Shown here one piece after another: positions 1 to 8,642 of a DNA stretch of 29,847 nt. The notes under the pieces are model-generated. The model did no database searches and was not told the origin of the DNA. It saw only the letters and a list, made by a program, of their open reading frames with translations. The position numbers and the translations under genes are program-made. The DNA comes from Ferrovibrio terrae_B (GTDB taxonomy: Bacteria > Pseudomonadota > Alphaproteobacteria > Ferrovibrionales > Ferrovibrionaceae). The DNA lies in the NCBI RefSeq assembly GCF_943371255.1, contig NZ_CALRUC010000050.1:1-29847 (forward strand), given 5' to 3'. Positions within the stretch are counted from its first letter, which is position 1. Each line of letters starts with the position of its first letter.

Positions 1-579
1 CACCAGAGCATCATACAGCGCCGCTCCGGCCTGCCATGCCGCCACTGCACTCTCATTCTGGGATGCGACAGGAAGGGGCGTTACCTGAATCACAACACTA
101 CGAACACAGGCGTCGAAGGCATCGTCCTCCAATTTTATGGGTTCAATGACAGGCGCATCCTTGCGCAGCTTCTTCAAAGCCTTCGCATAGCCAGAGAAGG
201 AATCTCCCGGCTGCTTCGTGATAGCCTCAAGCGCCTTGGCATAGTCTGCCGTGTAACGCAGGGCTGCCGCGGTTTTGTTGCCCTCCCCGACACCGGCACA
301 AACAAAGTTTGCAAAATTGTCGTCAGCGTTTTCAGCGTTGATATCTATCTTCTGCCTGTGAGCCGCAGTTCTCATCCCGGTGTAGTAGGCGACCTCGGAT
401 AGCCTGCGCACGCGATTTGCGTCAGCGATCTGCGCCTGGAAGATTTCACTCGCGGCCTTGTTGGCCTTGGCGAAATCCTCGCCCAGGCTGGCATAGGGGC
501 TTTTGCCGCCATCGGCACATGCCGACACCATTACACCAAGGGCGCACGCAACGCCCGCCGTTACCGATGCACGGATCAT
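1..579 (-). CDS. putative lipoprotein, C-terminus off the left edge
   Basis: The frame is open from an ATG at 579 to the window edge (193 codons), so the gene is partial. The N-terminus reads MIRASVTAGVACALGVMVSAC: a short basic start, a hydrophobic stretch and a V-S-A-C lipobox with the Cys at residue 21, which predicts a lipid-anchored envelope protein. The start is supported by GGGGAA about 8 nt upstream. The mature part is mostly helical in character, with Cys near residues 92 and 160, and I recognise no family. Codon use differs from the neighbours: AGG, AGA, ATA, CTA and TTG codons appear and A/T-ending codons are common, whereas flanking genes use almost only G/C-ending codons. This may indicate recent acquisition or weak expression. 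The lipoprotein call is an inference from the signal; the function is unknown. Confidence 0.75.
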   Translation of the reverse strand, partial: MIRASVTAGVACALGVMVSACADGGKSPYASLGEDFAKANKAASEIFQAQIADANRVRRLSEVAYYTGMRTAAHRQKIDINAENADDNFANFVCAGVGEGNKTAAALRYTADYAKALEAITKQPGDSFSGYAKALKKLRKDAPVIEPIKLEDDAFDACVRSVVIQVTPLPVASQNESAVAAWQAGAALYDALV

Positions 580-735
580 CTGCCATTTCCCCAATTTTTC
601 CGACCCGGATGGAGTGTATAGGCAGGAATGGCGGGGCGAAAATTGGATTCTGGAAACGCCGTGTACGATTTTCGCATGCAAGCGCATGCACCGTACCCGT
701 ATGAATACTGCGCTATTCGAACGCCTGGTGTTTGC

Positions 736-3393
736 TCAGGATTTCAGCAGCGCCTTGAGCTGGTACAGCAGGTCGAGCGCCTGCTTCGGCGACAGGGCGT
801 CGATATCGGCTTTCTTCAGCGCGCTCTCGACCTCTGACGGCGGCTGCACAGCGGCAGCCTTCGCTGGCGCAGCCAGCGAGAACAACGGTAAATCGTCGAT
901 CAGCTTGGCGGATTTTCCGGTCTGGTCGGATTGTTCCAGCGTATGCAGCACCTGCGACGCGCGCTGCAGCACGCCATCGGGCAGGCCGGCGAGTTTCGCC
1001 ACCTGGATGCCGTAGCTGCGATCCGCCGCACCCGGGCCAACCTCATGCAGGAAGATCAGCTCGCCATCCCACTCCTTCACCTTCAGCGTATGATTGGAAA
1101 GCTGCGGCAGCTTTTCACTGAGCGCGGTGAGCTCGTGGTAATGCGTGGCAAACAGGCCGCGGCAGCGGTTTTTCTCATGCAGGTATTCCACCACCGCCCA
1201 GGCAATCGAGAGGCCATCGAAGGTGGCGGTGCCGCGGCCGATCTCGTCCAGGATCACCAGCGCGCGCGGGCCGGACTGATGCAGGATCGCCGCGGTCTCC
1301 ACCATCTCGACCATGAAGGTGGAGCGGCCGCGCGCCAGATCGTCGGCAGCGCCGACACGGCTGAACAGCCGGTCGACCACGCCAAGCTCGGCCCGCATCG
1401 CCGGCACGAAACTGCCCATCTGCGCCAGAATCGCGATCAGCGCATTCTGGCGCAGGAAGGTGGATTTACCTGCCATGTTCGGGCCGGTGAGCAGCCAGAG
1501 CTTCTGGCCGTCGCTGAGGTCGCAGTCGTTGGCGACAAAGCGTTCGCCCTGGCCGGCGCGTTCGAGCGCGGTTTCCACCACCGGATGGCGGCCGCCGGTG
1601 ATGCGGAAATCGAGGCTGTCGTCGATGCGCGGCCGCACCCAGCGGCGCTGCATGGCCAGATGCGCCAGCGCCGCGGCGACATCCAGCGCCGCCAGTGCAT
1701 TGGCGGCGCGGGTGATCGCCGGCGCTTCCGCCAGAACCGCGCTGACCAGGCGGTCGAAGATTTCCAGTTCCATGGCGAGTGCGCGGTCGCCGGCCTGGCT
1801 GATCTTGCTTTCCAGCTCGCCCAGTTCCGGCGTGGCATAGCGCATGGCATTGGCCATGGTCTGGCGATGGATATACTGCTGGCCCATCTTGGCTGCATGC
1901 GCGGGCGTGATCTCGATATAATAGCCCAGCACGTTGTTGTGGCGGATCTTCAGGCTGGTGATGCCCGTCTCCGCCGCATACCTGTCCTGCAGCGCCGCAA
2001 TATGGCGGCGGCTTTCGTCGCGCAGCACACGCAGCTCATCCAGCGGCGCATGATGGCCCGGCCGCACGAAGCCGCCGTCGCGCTGCATCAGCGGCAGTTC
2101 ATCGGCCAGCGCCGCGCTCAAGGACTGCACCAGCACGGCATGGTCGCCGAGCGCATCGCGTAAGCTGGCGAGTTCGGGCGGCAGCGCGGTTTCAGCGGCA
2201 AGACGCCGGCGCAGATCGCCGGCCTGGGTCAGGCCATCGCGCATCGAGGACAGATCGCGCGGGCCGCCACGGCCCAGCGACAATCTTGATAAGGCACGCG
2301 CCAGATCGGGCACTTTCGACAGCGCCGTGCGGATGTCGTCGCGCAGCCGCACGGTATCGACCAGACAGGCCACCGCATCATGGCGCGCGGCGATCAGCGC
2401 GGTATCGGTGAGCGGCGCCTGCAGCCGCTGCGCCAGCAGTCGCGCGCCGGCGCCGGTGAGGGTGGCGTCGATGCAGTCGAGCAAGGCACCGTCGCGCTGG
2501 CCCGCGGTGGTTTCCACCAGTTCGAGATTGCGCCGGGTGGCGGGGTCGATCGCCATCACGCTGAGCGGCGGCTGCTTCACCGGCGGATCGAGGCGCGGCA
2601 GCTTGCCGCATTGGGTGAGGTCGACGTAATCGAGCAGCGCGCCGGCGGCACAGAATTCGGCGCGGCTGAAATCGCCATAGGCATCGAGTGCCGAAACGCC
2701 CAGCGCGGCTTTCAGCCGCCGCTCGCCGGCCACCGAGTCGAAGCGCGCTGATGGCAGCGGCGAGAGCGCCGCCTCGCTCTGGTCGAGGACCGCCCGCAGC
2801 TCGGCCCGCGCCAGCAGCCCCTCGGGCAGCACCAGTTCGCGGGGCGACACCCGGGCCAGATCGGCAGCGAGGCCTGCTGAGGTTGTTTCCGTCAGGCCGA
2901 ATTCGCCTGTCGACAGGTCGAGCCAGGCCAGCGCCAGCGTGCCCTCGGCGCCACCCGACTGAGCAAGTGCAGCAAGATAATTGTTGCGCCGCGCATCCAG
3001 CAGGCTGTCTTCGGTGATGGTTCCCGGTGTCACCACGCGCACGACGTCGCGTTTGACCACCGATTTGGCGCCGCGCTTCTTCGCTTCTGCGGGATCTTCC
3101 ACCTGCTCGCAGACCGCGACCTTGAAGCCCTGGCGGATCAGACGGGAGAGATAGGCTTCTGCCGCATGCACCGGCACGCCGCACATCGGGATCGGCTCGC
3201 CATCATGTTCGCCGCGCTTGGTCAGCGCGATATCGAGTGCCCGCGCCGCCCGCACGGCGTCGTCGAAGAACAATTCGTAGAAATCCCCCATGCGATAGAA
3301 CAGCAGGCATTCGGGGTATGCCGCCTTGATGGTCAAATATTGGGCCATCAGGGGGGACGTACCGGGGGGTAAGGCGAGTTCGGGTTTGTTCAT
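736..3393 (-). CDS. mutS: DNA mismatch repair protein MutS
   Basis: This 885-residue protein has the full MutS architecture. The mismatch-recognition Phe-X-Glu lies at residues 38-40 (GDFYELF). Connector, lever and clamp domains follow. The ATPase has Walker A TGPNMAGKST at about 636-645, Walker B LVILDEIGRGT with D716-E717, and the downstream FATHYHELT motif. MutS dimers bind mismatches in the cytoplasm and recruit MutL in an ATP-dependent way. Length is normal for the family (about 850-900). The ATG at 3393 has no clear Shine-Dalgarno site, but it gives the expected short N-terminus before the PLMAQY motif. The gene is divergent from maeB across 162 bp. No defect is visible. Confidence 0.98.
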   Translation of the reverse strand: MNKPELALPPGTSPLMAQYLTIKAAYPECLLFYRMGDFYELFFDDAVRAARALDIALTKRGEHDGEPIPMCGVPVHAAEAYLSRLIRQGFKVAVCEQVEDPAEAKKRGAKSVVKRDVVRVVTPGTITEDSLLDARRNNYLAALAQSGGAEGTLALAWLDLSTGEFGLTETTSAGLAADLARVSPRELVLPEGLLARAELRAVLDQSEAALSPLPSARFDSVAGERRLKAALGVSALDAYGDFSRAEFCAAGALLDYVDLTQCGKLPRLDPPVKQPPLSVMAIDPATRRNLELVETTAGQRDGALLDCIDATLTGAGARLLAQRLQAPLTDTALIAARHDAVACLVDTVRLRDDIRTALSKVPDLARALSRLSLGRGGPRDLSSMRDGLTQAGDLRRRLAAETALPPELASLRDALGDHAVLVQSLSAALADELPLMQRDGGFVRPGHHAPLDELRVLRDESRRHIAALQDRYAAETGITSLKIRHNNVLGYYIEITPAHAAKMGQQYIHRQTMANAMRYATPELGELESKISQAGDRALAMELEIFDRLVSAVLAEAPAITRAANALAALDVAAALAHLAMQRRWVRPRIDDSLDFRITGGRHPVVETALERAGQGERFVANDCDLSDGQKLWLLTGPNMAGKSTFLRQNALIAILAQMGSFVPAMRAELGVVDRLFSRVGAADDLARGRSTFMVEMVETAAILHQSGPRALVILDEIGRGTATFDGLSIAWAVVEYLHEKNRCRGLFATHYHELTALSEKLPQLSNHTLKVKEWDGELIFLHEVGPGAADRSYGIQVAKLAGLPDGVLQRASQVLHTLEQSDQTGKSAKLIDDLPLFSLAAPAKAAAVQPPSEVESALKKADIDALSPKQALDLLYQLKALLKS

Positions 3394-3555
3394 GCCGTCG
3401 GCGGTCGCGGGAAGACTCGATGCGAAATAATGCAGGCCGCAGACATAGCACAGGCGGCGGCTCTTTTAACCCCTCGGCGCTTGGCCTTATGATGCTGGAC
3501 GGGAACGATAAGCCCGCGCCAAGACGCCTGTAGCAAACCGGAAACGCAGAGAAAA

Positions 3556-5832
3556 ATGAGCGACTCGAAAAGCCAGTCCCTGTACGACGACGCCCTCGAA
3601 TTCCACAAGATGGGCCAGCCCGGCAAGCTGGAGGTCGTGCCGACCAAGCCGATGGCGACCACCCGCGATCTCAGCCTGGCCTACAGCCCCGGCGTCGCCG
3701 CCCCTTGCCTGGCGATCGAGAAGGATCCCGACACCGCCTATGACTACACCTCGCGCGGCAACATGGTGGCGGTGATCTCCAACGGCACCGCCGTGCTGGG
3801 CTTAGGGAATCTCGGCGCGCTGGCCTCCAAGCCGGTGATGGAAGGCAAGGCGGTGCTGTTCAAGCGCTTCGCCGATGTCGACTCGATCGACCTGGAAATC
3901 GATACCGAGGAGGTCGAGGAATTCATCAACGCGGTGCGCTATCTCGGGCCATCGTTTGGCGGCATCAACCTGGAAGACATCAAGGCGCCGGAATGCTTCG
4001 TGATCGAGCAGCGCCTGCGCGAGCTGATGGACATTCCGGTCTTCCATGACGACCAGCATGGCACCGCGATCATCTCGGCCGCCGGCATGATCAATGCCCT
4101 GCACCTGACCGGCCGCGACTTCAAGACCGCCAAGATGGTGGTGAACGGCGCTGGCGCCGCCGGCATCGCCTGCACCGAACTGGTCAAGGCGATGGGGATG
4201 AAGCATGAGAATGTCATCCTCTGCGATACCAAGGGCGTGGTCTATCAGGGCCGCACCGAGGGCATGAACCAGTGGAAGTCGGCGCATGCGGTGAAGACCG
4301 ATGCACGCACGCTGCAAGAGGCGCTGAAGGGCGCCGATATCTTCTTCGGCCTGTCGGCCAAGGGTGCGCTGACGCCGGAGATGCTGAAGGGCATGGGGCC
4401 GAACCCGATCGTCTTCGCCATGGCCAATCCGGATCCGGAAATCACTCCGGAAGATGCGGCGGCGGCGCGCGGCGACGTGATCATGGCAACCGGGCGGTCG
4501 GACTATCCGAACCAGGTCAACAACGTGCTGGGCTTCCCCTATATCTTCCGAGGCGCGCTGGATGTGCGCGCCAGCACCATCAACGACGCGATGAAGATTG
4601 CTGCCGCCGAAGCCGTCGCCATGCTGGCACGCGAGGACGTGCCCGACGAGGTCGCTGCCGCCTATAAGGGCCTGCGGCCGAAATATGGGCGCGACTACAT
4701 CATCCCCTCGCCGTTCGATCCGCGCCTGATCGTGGAGATTCCGCTGGCGGTGGCGAAAGCCGCCGTGAAGTCGGGCGTCGCCCGCAAGCCGATCACCGAC
4801 TGGGCGGCCTATGCCGCCAAGCTGCGCGCGCGGCTCAACCCCACGGTTGGCTCGCTGCAGATCTTCTTCGACCAGGTGGTGCAGAATCCCAAGCGCGTCG
4901 TCTTCGCCGAAGGCGAGGAAGAAACCGTGATCCGCGCAGCGCTCGAATTCCGCGCCGCCGGCTACGGCACGCCGATCCTGATCGGCCGCAGCGAGCGCAT
5001 CGAGGCGACAATGAAGGCGATCGGCCTGAAGAACCTGGAAGGCTGCGAGATCCACAATGCCCGCATCAGCGAGCATAATGCCGAATATGCCGACTTCCTG
5101 TACAAGCGGCACCAGCGGCGTGGCCTGCTGCATCGCGACGTGCAGCGCTTCGTCAATCTCGACCGCAACGTGTTCGGCGCCTGCATGGTGGCCAATGGTC
5201 ATGCCGATGCGATGATCACCGGCGTGACCCGCACCTATTCGGTCAGCTATGACGGCATCCGCATGGCGGTCGATGCCCAGCGCGGCCAGCGCGTGATGGG
5301 CCTCAGCATCATCGTCGCCAAGGGGCGCACGGTGTTCGTGGCCGATACCACGGTGACCGAAACGCCGAGCGCCAGCGACCTGTGCCAGATCGCCATCCAG
5401 GCGGCGAAGGCCGCGCGCCAGATGGGCCAGGAGCCACGCGTGGCACTGCTGTCGCATTCCAACTTCGGCAACGCGCCGGGCGGCGTGGTGGAAGTGGTGC
5501 GCCATGCGGTGATGGAACTGGATGCGCTGGATGCCGGCGGCCACAAGGTCGATTTCGAATATGACGGCGAGCTGAATGCCCGCGTCGCGCTCAACCCCGA
5601 CCTGATGAAGCTGTATCCCTTCTGCCGCCTGTCGGGCCCGGCCAATGTGCTGATCATGCCCGGCCTGCATTCGGCACTGCTGTCGACGCAGCTGATGCAG
5701 GATCTGGGCGGCGGCACCGTGATCGGCCCGCTGCTGATCGGCCTGGAAAAGCCGGTGCAGATCGCGCAGATGGGCGCCAGCGTCAGTGACATCGTGAATC
5801 TCGCCGCCTTGGCTGCGTATAACGCGCGTTAA
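3556..5832 (+). CDS. maeB: NADP-dependent malic enzyme with C-terminal phosphotransacetylase-like domain
   Basis: The 758-residue protein is a MaeB-type malic enzyme, which oxidatively decarboxylates malate to pyruvate with reduction of NADP. The N-terminal malic domain carries YSPGVAAPC at 43-51 and the metal-site region VFHDDQHGTA at 162-171. A Rossmann domain follows with VVNGAGAAGIA at 195-205. The last third, from about residue 430, is a phosphotransacetylase-like domain (VFAEGEEE, ITGVTRTYSVSYDG, LSHSNFGNAPGG). In MaeB enzymes this domain is generally thought to be regulatory, responding to acetyl-CoA, rather than catalytic. Length matches the family (about 750-770). The ATG at 3556 is preceded by a weak AGAGAA. 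A strong intrinsic terminator follows, so the gene is probably monocistronic. Confidence 0.97.
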   Translation: MSDSKSQSLYDDALEFHKMGQPGKLEVVPTKPMATTRDLSLAYSPGVAAPCLAIEKDPDTAYDYTSRGNMVAVISNGTAVLGLGNLGALASKPVMEGKAVLFKRFADVDSIDLEIDTEEVEEFINAVRYLGPSFGGINLEDIKAPECFVIEQRLRELMDIPVFHDDQHGTAIISAAGMINALHLTGRDFKTAKMVVNGAGAAGIACTELVKAMGMKHENVILCDTKGVVYQGRTEGMNQWKSAHAVKTDARTLQEALKGADIFFGLSAKGALTPEMLKGMGPNPIVFAMANPDPEITPEDAAAARGDVIMATGRSDYPNQVNNVLGFPYIFRGALDVRASTINDAMKIAAAEAVAMLAREDVPDEVAAAYKGLRPKYGRDYIIPSPFDPRLIVEIPLAVAKAAVKSGVARKPITDWAAYAAKLRARLNPTVGSLQIFFDQVVQNPKRVVFAEGEEETVIRAALEFRAAGYGTPILIGRSERIEATMKAIGLKNLEGCEIHNARISEHNAEYADFLYKRHQRRGLLHRDVQRFVNLDRNVFGACMVANGHADAMITGVTRTYSVSYDGIRMAVDAQRGQRVMGLSIIVAKGRTVFVADTTVTETPSASDLCQIAIQAAKAARQMGQEPRVALLSHSNFGNAPGGVVEVVRHAVMELDALDAGGHKVDFEYDGELNARVALNPDLMKLYPFCRLSGPANVLIMPGLHSALLSTQLMQDLGGGTVIGPLLIGLEKPVQIAQMGASVSDIVNLAALAAYNAR

Positions 5833-5852
5833 ATCTCTGTCAGTCCTGCGTG

Positions 5853-5883
5853 AAAGGCCCGGAAGCAATTCCGGGCCTTTTCG
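5853..5883 (+). terminator. intrinsic terminator after maeB
   Basis: AAAGGCCCGGAA (5853-5864) pairs perfectly with TTCCGGGCCTTT (5869-5880) around a GCAA tetraloop, and a short T-rich run follows (TTTTCGTTTG). The hairpin sits 20 bp after the maeB stop codon and before the next ribosome binding site. Confidence 0.9.
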
Positions 5884-5921
5884 TTTGTGCTAGTCTCTGC
5901 AAGCCATCATGGAGAGCCCCC

Positions 5922-7040
5922 ATGTTCAGACTGATTGTATCGGTGTGGCTGCTGTTGCTGCCGCTGGCAGCCCAGGCACAGGACTGCGCCCCGCCGCCGG
6001 ACCTGAAAGACGGCTGGCGCATTGCATCGCCGCAAAGCCAGGGCATGGATGCCGCCCTGCTCTGTGCCATCGGCGCGCGCTTCGAAGCATGGAAAGAAGC
6101 CAACGCCCATAGCGTACTGGTGTTGCGCAACGGCCAGCTGGTCTATGAGCGGTATTTCACCGGCGAGGATTACCGCTGGGGCAATCCGCTCGGCAGCGTG
6201 ACCCATGACGCGACCAAACCGCATGACCTGCGCTCGATCAGCAAGAGCGTGGTGTCGCTGCTGGTGGGCATTGCCGTTGACCGCGGCTGGATCAGCCTCG
6301 ACCAGTCGGTCTTCGCCTTCTTCCCCGAGCATGCCGACCTGCGCACACCGGCCAAGGATGCCATCACCATCCGTCACCTGCTGACCATGTCGGCCGGGCT
6401 GGAATGGAATGAGGATCTGCCCTACAGCAACCCGCGCAACAGCGAAACCGCGATGAACAATGCGCCCGATGCCGCGCGCTATGTGCTGGGACTGCCGCTC
6501 ATGTCGACACCGGGCCAGGTCTACAACTACAGCGGTGGCTCGGCGGAAGTGCTGGCGGCAATCCTGCAGAAGGTCTCGGGCCGGCGCATCGATGTGCTGT
6601 CAAGGGATGAACTGTTCGCACCGCTCGGCATCGCCGGGTCCGAATGGGTGTCCTGGCGCGAGCGCCCGGTGGTGGCATCGGGGCTGCGGCTGCGTCCCCG
6701 CGATCTGGCCAGGATCGGCCAACTGGTGCTCGACAAGGGCCGCTGGCAGGGACAGCAGATCGTTTCGGAAAACTGGATTGCCGAGTCCATTGCGCCGCAG
6801 ATCAACGGCCAGGGCGTGTTCTTCTACGGCTATCAATGGTGGCTCGGCCGTTCGCTGGTGGAGAAGCGCGAGACCGTCTGGGCGGCGGGCTACGGCCATG
6901 GCGGCCAGCGCCTCTATATTCTGCCGGAACAGAATATCGTGATCGTCGTGCATGCCGGACTCTATGCCAGCCCATTACAGGGTGCGGTCGGCCATATCAT
7001 ACTCAACCGCCATGTGCTGCCGGCTGTTTCCATACGCTGA
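5922..7040 (+). CDS. exported serine hydrolase, class C beta-lactamase / esterase fold
   Basis: This 372-residue protein starts at the ATG at 5922, preceded by GGAG 7 nt upstream. The frame is open further upstream, but that extension runs through the maeB terminator hairpin. The N-terminus (MFRLIVSVWLLLLPLAAQAQ) is a signal peptide with likely cleavage after AQA, so the enzyme should be periplasmic. Beta-lactamase/penicillin-binding-fold motifs are present: S-x-x-K as SISK at 105-108 (nucleophile Ser105), a tyrosine motif YNYSGG at 201-206, and HGG at 326-328 in place of KTG. Such proteins include esterases, D-aminopeptidases and amidases, and the substrate cannot be read from sequence. It is followed 97 bp later by a periplasmic binding protein gene. 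A second hydrolase of the same fold lies at 9601, also upstream of a binding protein gene. Confidence 0.88.
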   Translation: MFRLIVSVWLLLLPLAAQAQDCAPPPDLKDGWRIASPQSQGMDAALLCAIGARFEAWKEANAHSVLVLRNGQLVYERYFTGEDYRWGNPLGSVTHDATKPHDLRSISKSVVSLLVGIAVDRGWISLDQSVFAFFPEHADLRTPAKDAITIRHLLTMSAGLEWNEDLPYSNPRNSETAMNNAPDAARYVLGLPLMSTPGQVYNYSGGSAEVLAAILQKVSGRRIDVLSRDELFAPLGIAGSEWVSWRERPVVASGLRLRPRDLARIGQLVLDKGRWQGQQIVSENWIAESIAPQINGQGVFFYGYQWWLGRSLVEKRETVWAAGYGHGGQRLYILPEQNIVIVVHAGLYASPLQGAVGHIILNRHVLPAVSIR

Positions 7041-7137
7041 ATCTATCAGCACACATCCATTTATTTGATCGCGCCGCGCCTTGCCTCGCGGCCGCTTTTA
7101 CTTACCCTGCGGCGCAGTTTTGTTCAGGGAGTTTGTC

Positions 7138-8343
7138 ATGCGTATTGTCGCTTTTCTTGCTGTTGTTTTGTTTGCCCTGCCGTCACTGGCGCAACAGACC
7201 GTGCGCATCGCCTTCATCGATCCGCTGTCGGGCCCGGCCGCCGCTGTCACCGAGAATGCGCTGAACCACCTGAAGTTCATGGCCGAGCGGCTGTCGGACA
7301 AACAGACGGCCTATGAGATCACCGGCTATGACAACAAGCTGAATGCGCAGGAGAGCATCATCCAGGCGCAGAAGGCGATCGATGCCGGCATCCGCATCAT
7401 CGTGGCCGGCAACAGTTCGGCCGCCGCCGGCGCGCTGAATGAATTCATCATGAAGCATAACGAGCGCAACCACGACAAGGCGGTGCTGTTTCTCAACATC
7501 TCGGCGATCGATCCGGCGCTGACCAACGACAAATGCAGCCCGGCGCATTTCCGCTTCGATGCCCATGCCGACATGAAGATGATGGCGCTGGCGCAGTTCA
7601 TCGCCACGCAGCCGCAGATCAAGCGCGTGTACCTGATCAACCAGGACTATTCCTTCGGCCAGGCCGTGCGCGCCGCCGCGCTCGACATGCTGAAGCGCCT
7701 GCGCCCGGATATCGAGATCGTGGGCGACGACCTGCATCCGCTGGCCAAGATCAACGACTTCTCGCCCTATGTGGCCAAGATCAAGGCGAGCGGCGCCGAT
7801 TCGGTTGTCACCGGCAACTGGGGCAACGATCTGGCGCTGCTGCTGAAAAGTGCCGCCGATGCCAGCCTGCAGACCGGCTGGTATACCTATTACGCCAGCG
7901 GCATCGGCAGCCCGACGGCGATCCGACAGACCGGACTGGCGCATCGCGTGTTTGCCGTGATCGAGGGCCATTCCAACATGGCGATGAATGATCGCCTGGA
8001 TGCGGATTACCGCGCGCGGTTCGGCGGCAGTTTCAACGTGCCGCGCGCCCGCCTGCTGATGGACATGCTGCACGATGCCGTACGGAAGGCGAAGAGCGTC
8101 GAGCCGAAGGCGATTGCCGCGGCCCTGCAGGATGCGACGCGCACCACCATGTATGGCGGCGTGGCGACGATGCGCGCGAGCGATCACCAGGTGCTGCAGG
8201 ATCTCTACATCACCTCGTTCGGCCCGCTGGAAGGCGGCATGACATACGACGAGGAAAAGACCGGCTGGGGCTGGAAGACGGCCGGCAAGGTGACGGCCGC
8301 GCAGACCGCGCTGCCGACCACATGCAGGATGGCCGCTTTCTGA
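7138..8343 (+). CDS. periplasmic binding protein of a branched-chain amino acid / amide type ABC transporter
   Basis: The 401-residue product starts at the ATG at 7138, with AGGGA 7 nt upstream. It begins with a signal peptide (MRIVAFLAVVLFALPSLAQ, cleavage after SLA). The mature start VRIAFIDPLSGP is typical of type I (LivJ/AmiC-like) binding proteins. It is clearly paralogous to the protein encoded at 11176: both share IAFIDPLSG, the TNDKCS region, YLINQDYSFG, LHPLAKI and the C-terminal EEKTGWGWK/EENTGWGWK motif. No permease or ATPase gene adjoins it. It probably delivers ligand to the LivHMGF complex encoded 4 kb downstream, extending that transporter's specificity. The ligand is unknown. 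Confidence 0.92.
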   Translation: MRIVAFLAVVLFALPSLAQQTVRIAFIDPLSGPAAAVTENALNHLKFMAERLSDKQTAYEITGYDNKLNAQESIIQAQKAIDAGIRIIVAGNSSAAAGALNEFIMKHNERNHDKAVLFLNISAIDPALTNDKCSPAHFRFDAHADMKMMALAQFIATQPQIKRVYLINQDYSFGQAVRAAALDMLKRLRPDIEIVGDDLHPLAKINDFSPYVAKIKASGADSVVTGNWGNDLALLLKSAADASLQTGWYTYYASGIGSPTAIRQTGLAHRVFAVIEGHSNMAMNDRLDADYRARFGGSFNVPRARLLMDMLHDAVRKAKSVEPKAIAAALQDATRTTMYGGVATMRASDHQVLQDLYITSFGPLEGGMTYDEEKTGWGWKTAGKVTAAQTALPTTCRMAAF

Positions 8344-8358
8344 GATACGCCACAGACC

Positions 8359-8447
8359 GTCATCCTCGGGCTTGTCCCGAGAATTCATCTGCGCGTTCCG
8401 ATGCGCGGTGGGTTGGAATGGACCCTCGGGTCAAGCCCGAGGGTGAC
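8359..8447. repeat. intergenic palindromic repeat, copy 1
   Basis: Two 23-bp arms (8359-8381 and 8425-8447) are inverted and match at 21 of 23 positions. Each arm is itself nearly palindromic around CTTG or CAAG (CTCGGGCTTGTCCCGAG). The element begins GTCATCC and ends GGGTGAC. It lies between two convergent genes. Elements of this kind (GTCATGCCCGGGCTTGTCCCGGGCAT) are common as dispersed repeats in alphaproteobacterial genomes. Confidence 0.8.
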
Positions 8448-8519
8448 GGTTATGGGAGAGTGACTCTCTCGTCAGCGATGATCGCAGTCGACAGGACCGA
8501 TTCCGCAAATTCATAGGAC

Positions 8520-8611
8520 GTCATGCCCGGGCTTGTCCCGGGCATCCATCTGCATGTTCCGATCCGCGGAGAGTTGGGATGGACCCTCGGCATAAATCCG
8601 AGGGTAGCGAC
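8520..8611. repeat. intergenic palindromic repeat, copy 2
   Basis: This second copy lies in the same orientation about 70 bp after the first, starting GTCATGCCCGGGCTTG. It shares the internal CATCTGC..GTTCCGAT and GTTGG.ATGGACCCTCGG blocks with copy 1. Its right arm has decayed (CATAAATCCGAGGGTAGCGAC), so the outer inverted match is poorer than in copy 1. Confidence 0.75.
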
Positions 8612-8627
8612 ATTTTTTAATGTCGCT
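8606..8627. other. hairpin at the convergent gene end
   Basis: AGCGACAT (8606-8613) pairs with ATGTCGCT (8620-8627) around a T-rich loop, 16 bp beyond the stop of the minus-strand gntR gene. Neither strand shows a clear U-tract after the stem, so termination is only possible. The surrounding interval 8344-8642 otherwise holds just the two palindromic repeats. Confidence 0.4.
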
Positions 8628-8642
8628 TAACTGTCCAGCCGC

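Noticed and set aside
674..689. GCATGC-N4-GCATGC as a terminator after mutS
   Set aside because: The stem is only 6 bp, each half is self-palindromic, and no good U-tract follows.
931..2163. Long open frame of 410 codons on the plus strand opposite mutS
   Set aside because: It is the antisense of the conserved MutS ATPase and clamp regions and has no domain of its own.
3802..5868. Long open frame of 688 codons on the minus strand opposite maeB
   Set aside because: The product is His/Arg/Asp/Ala-rich with no recognisable domain, as expected for the antisense of a GC-rich gene; maeB itself is complete and well conserved.
5850..5921. Upstream start for the serine hydrolase at 5922
   Set aside because: It would place the maeB terminator hairpin within the coding region and put 24 residues before a clear signal peptide.
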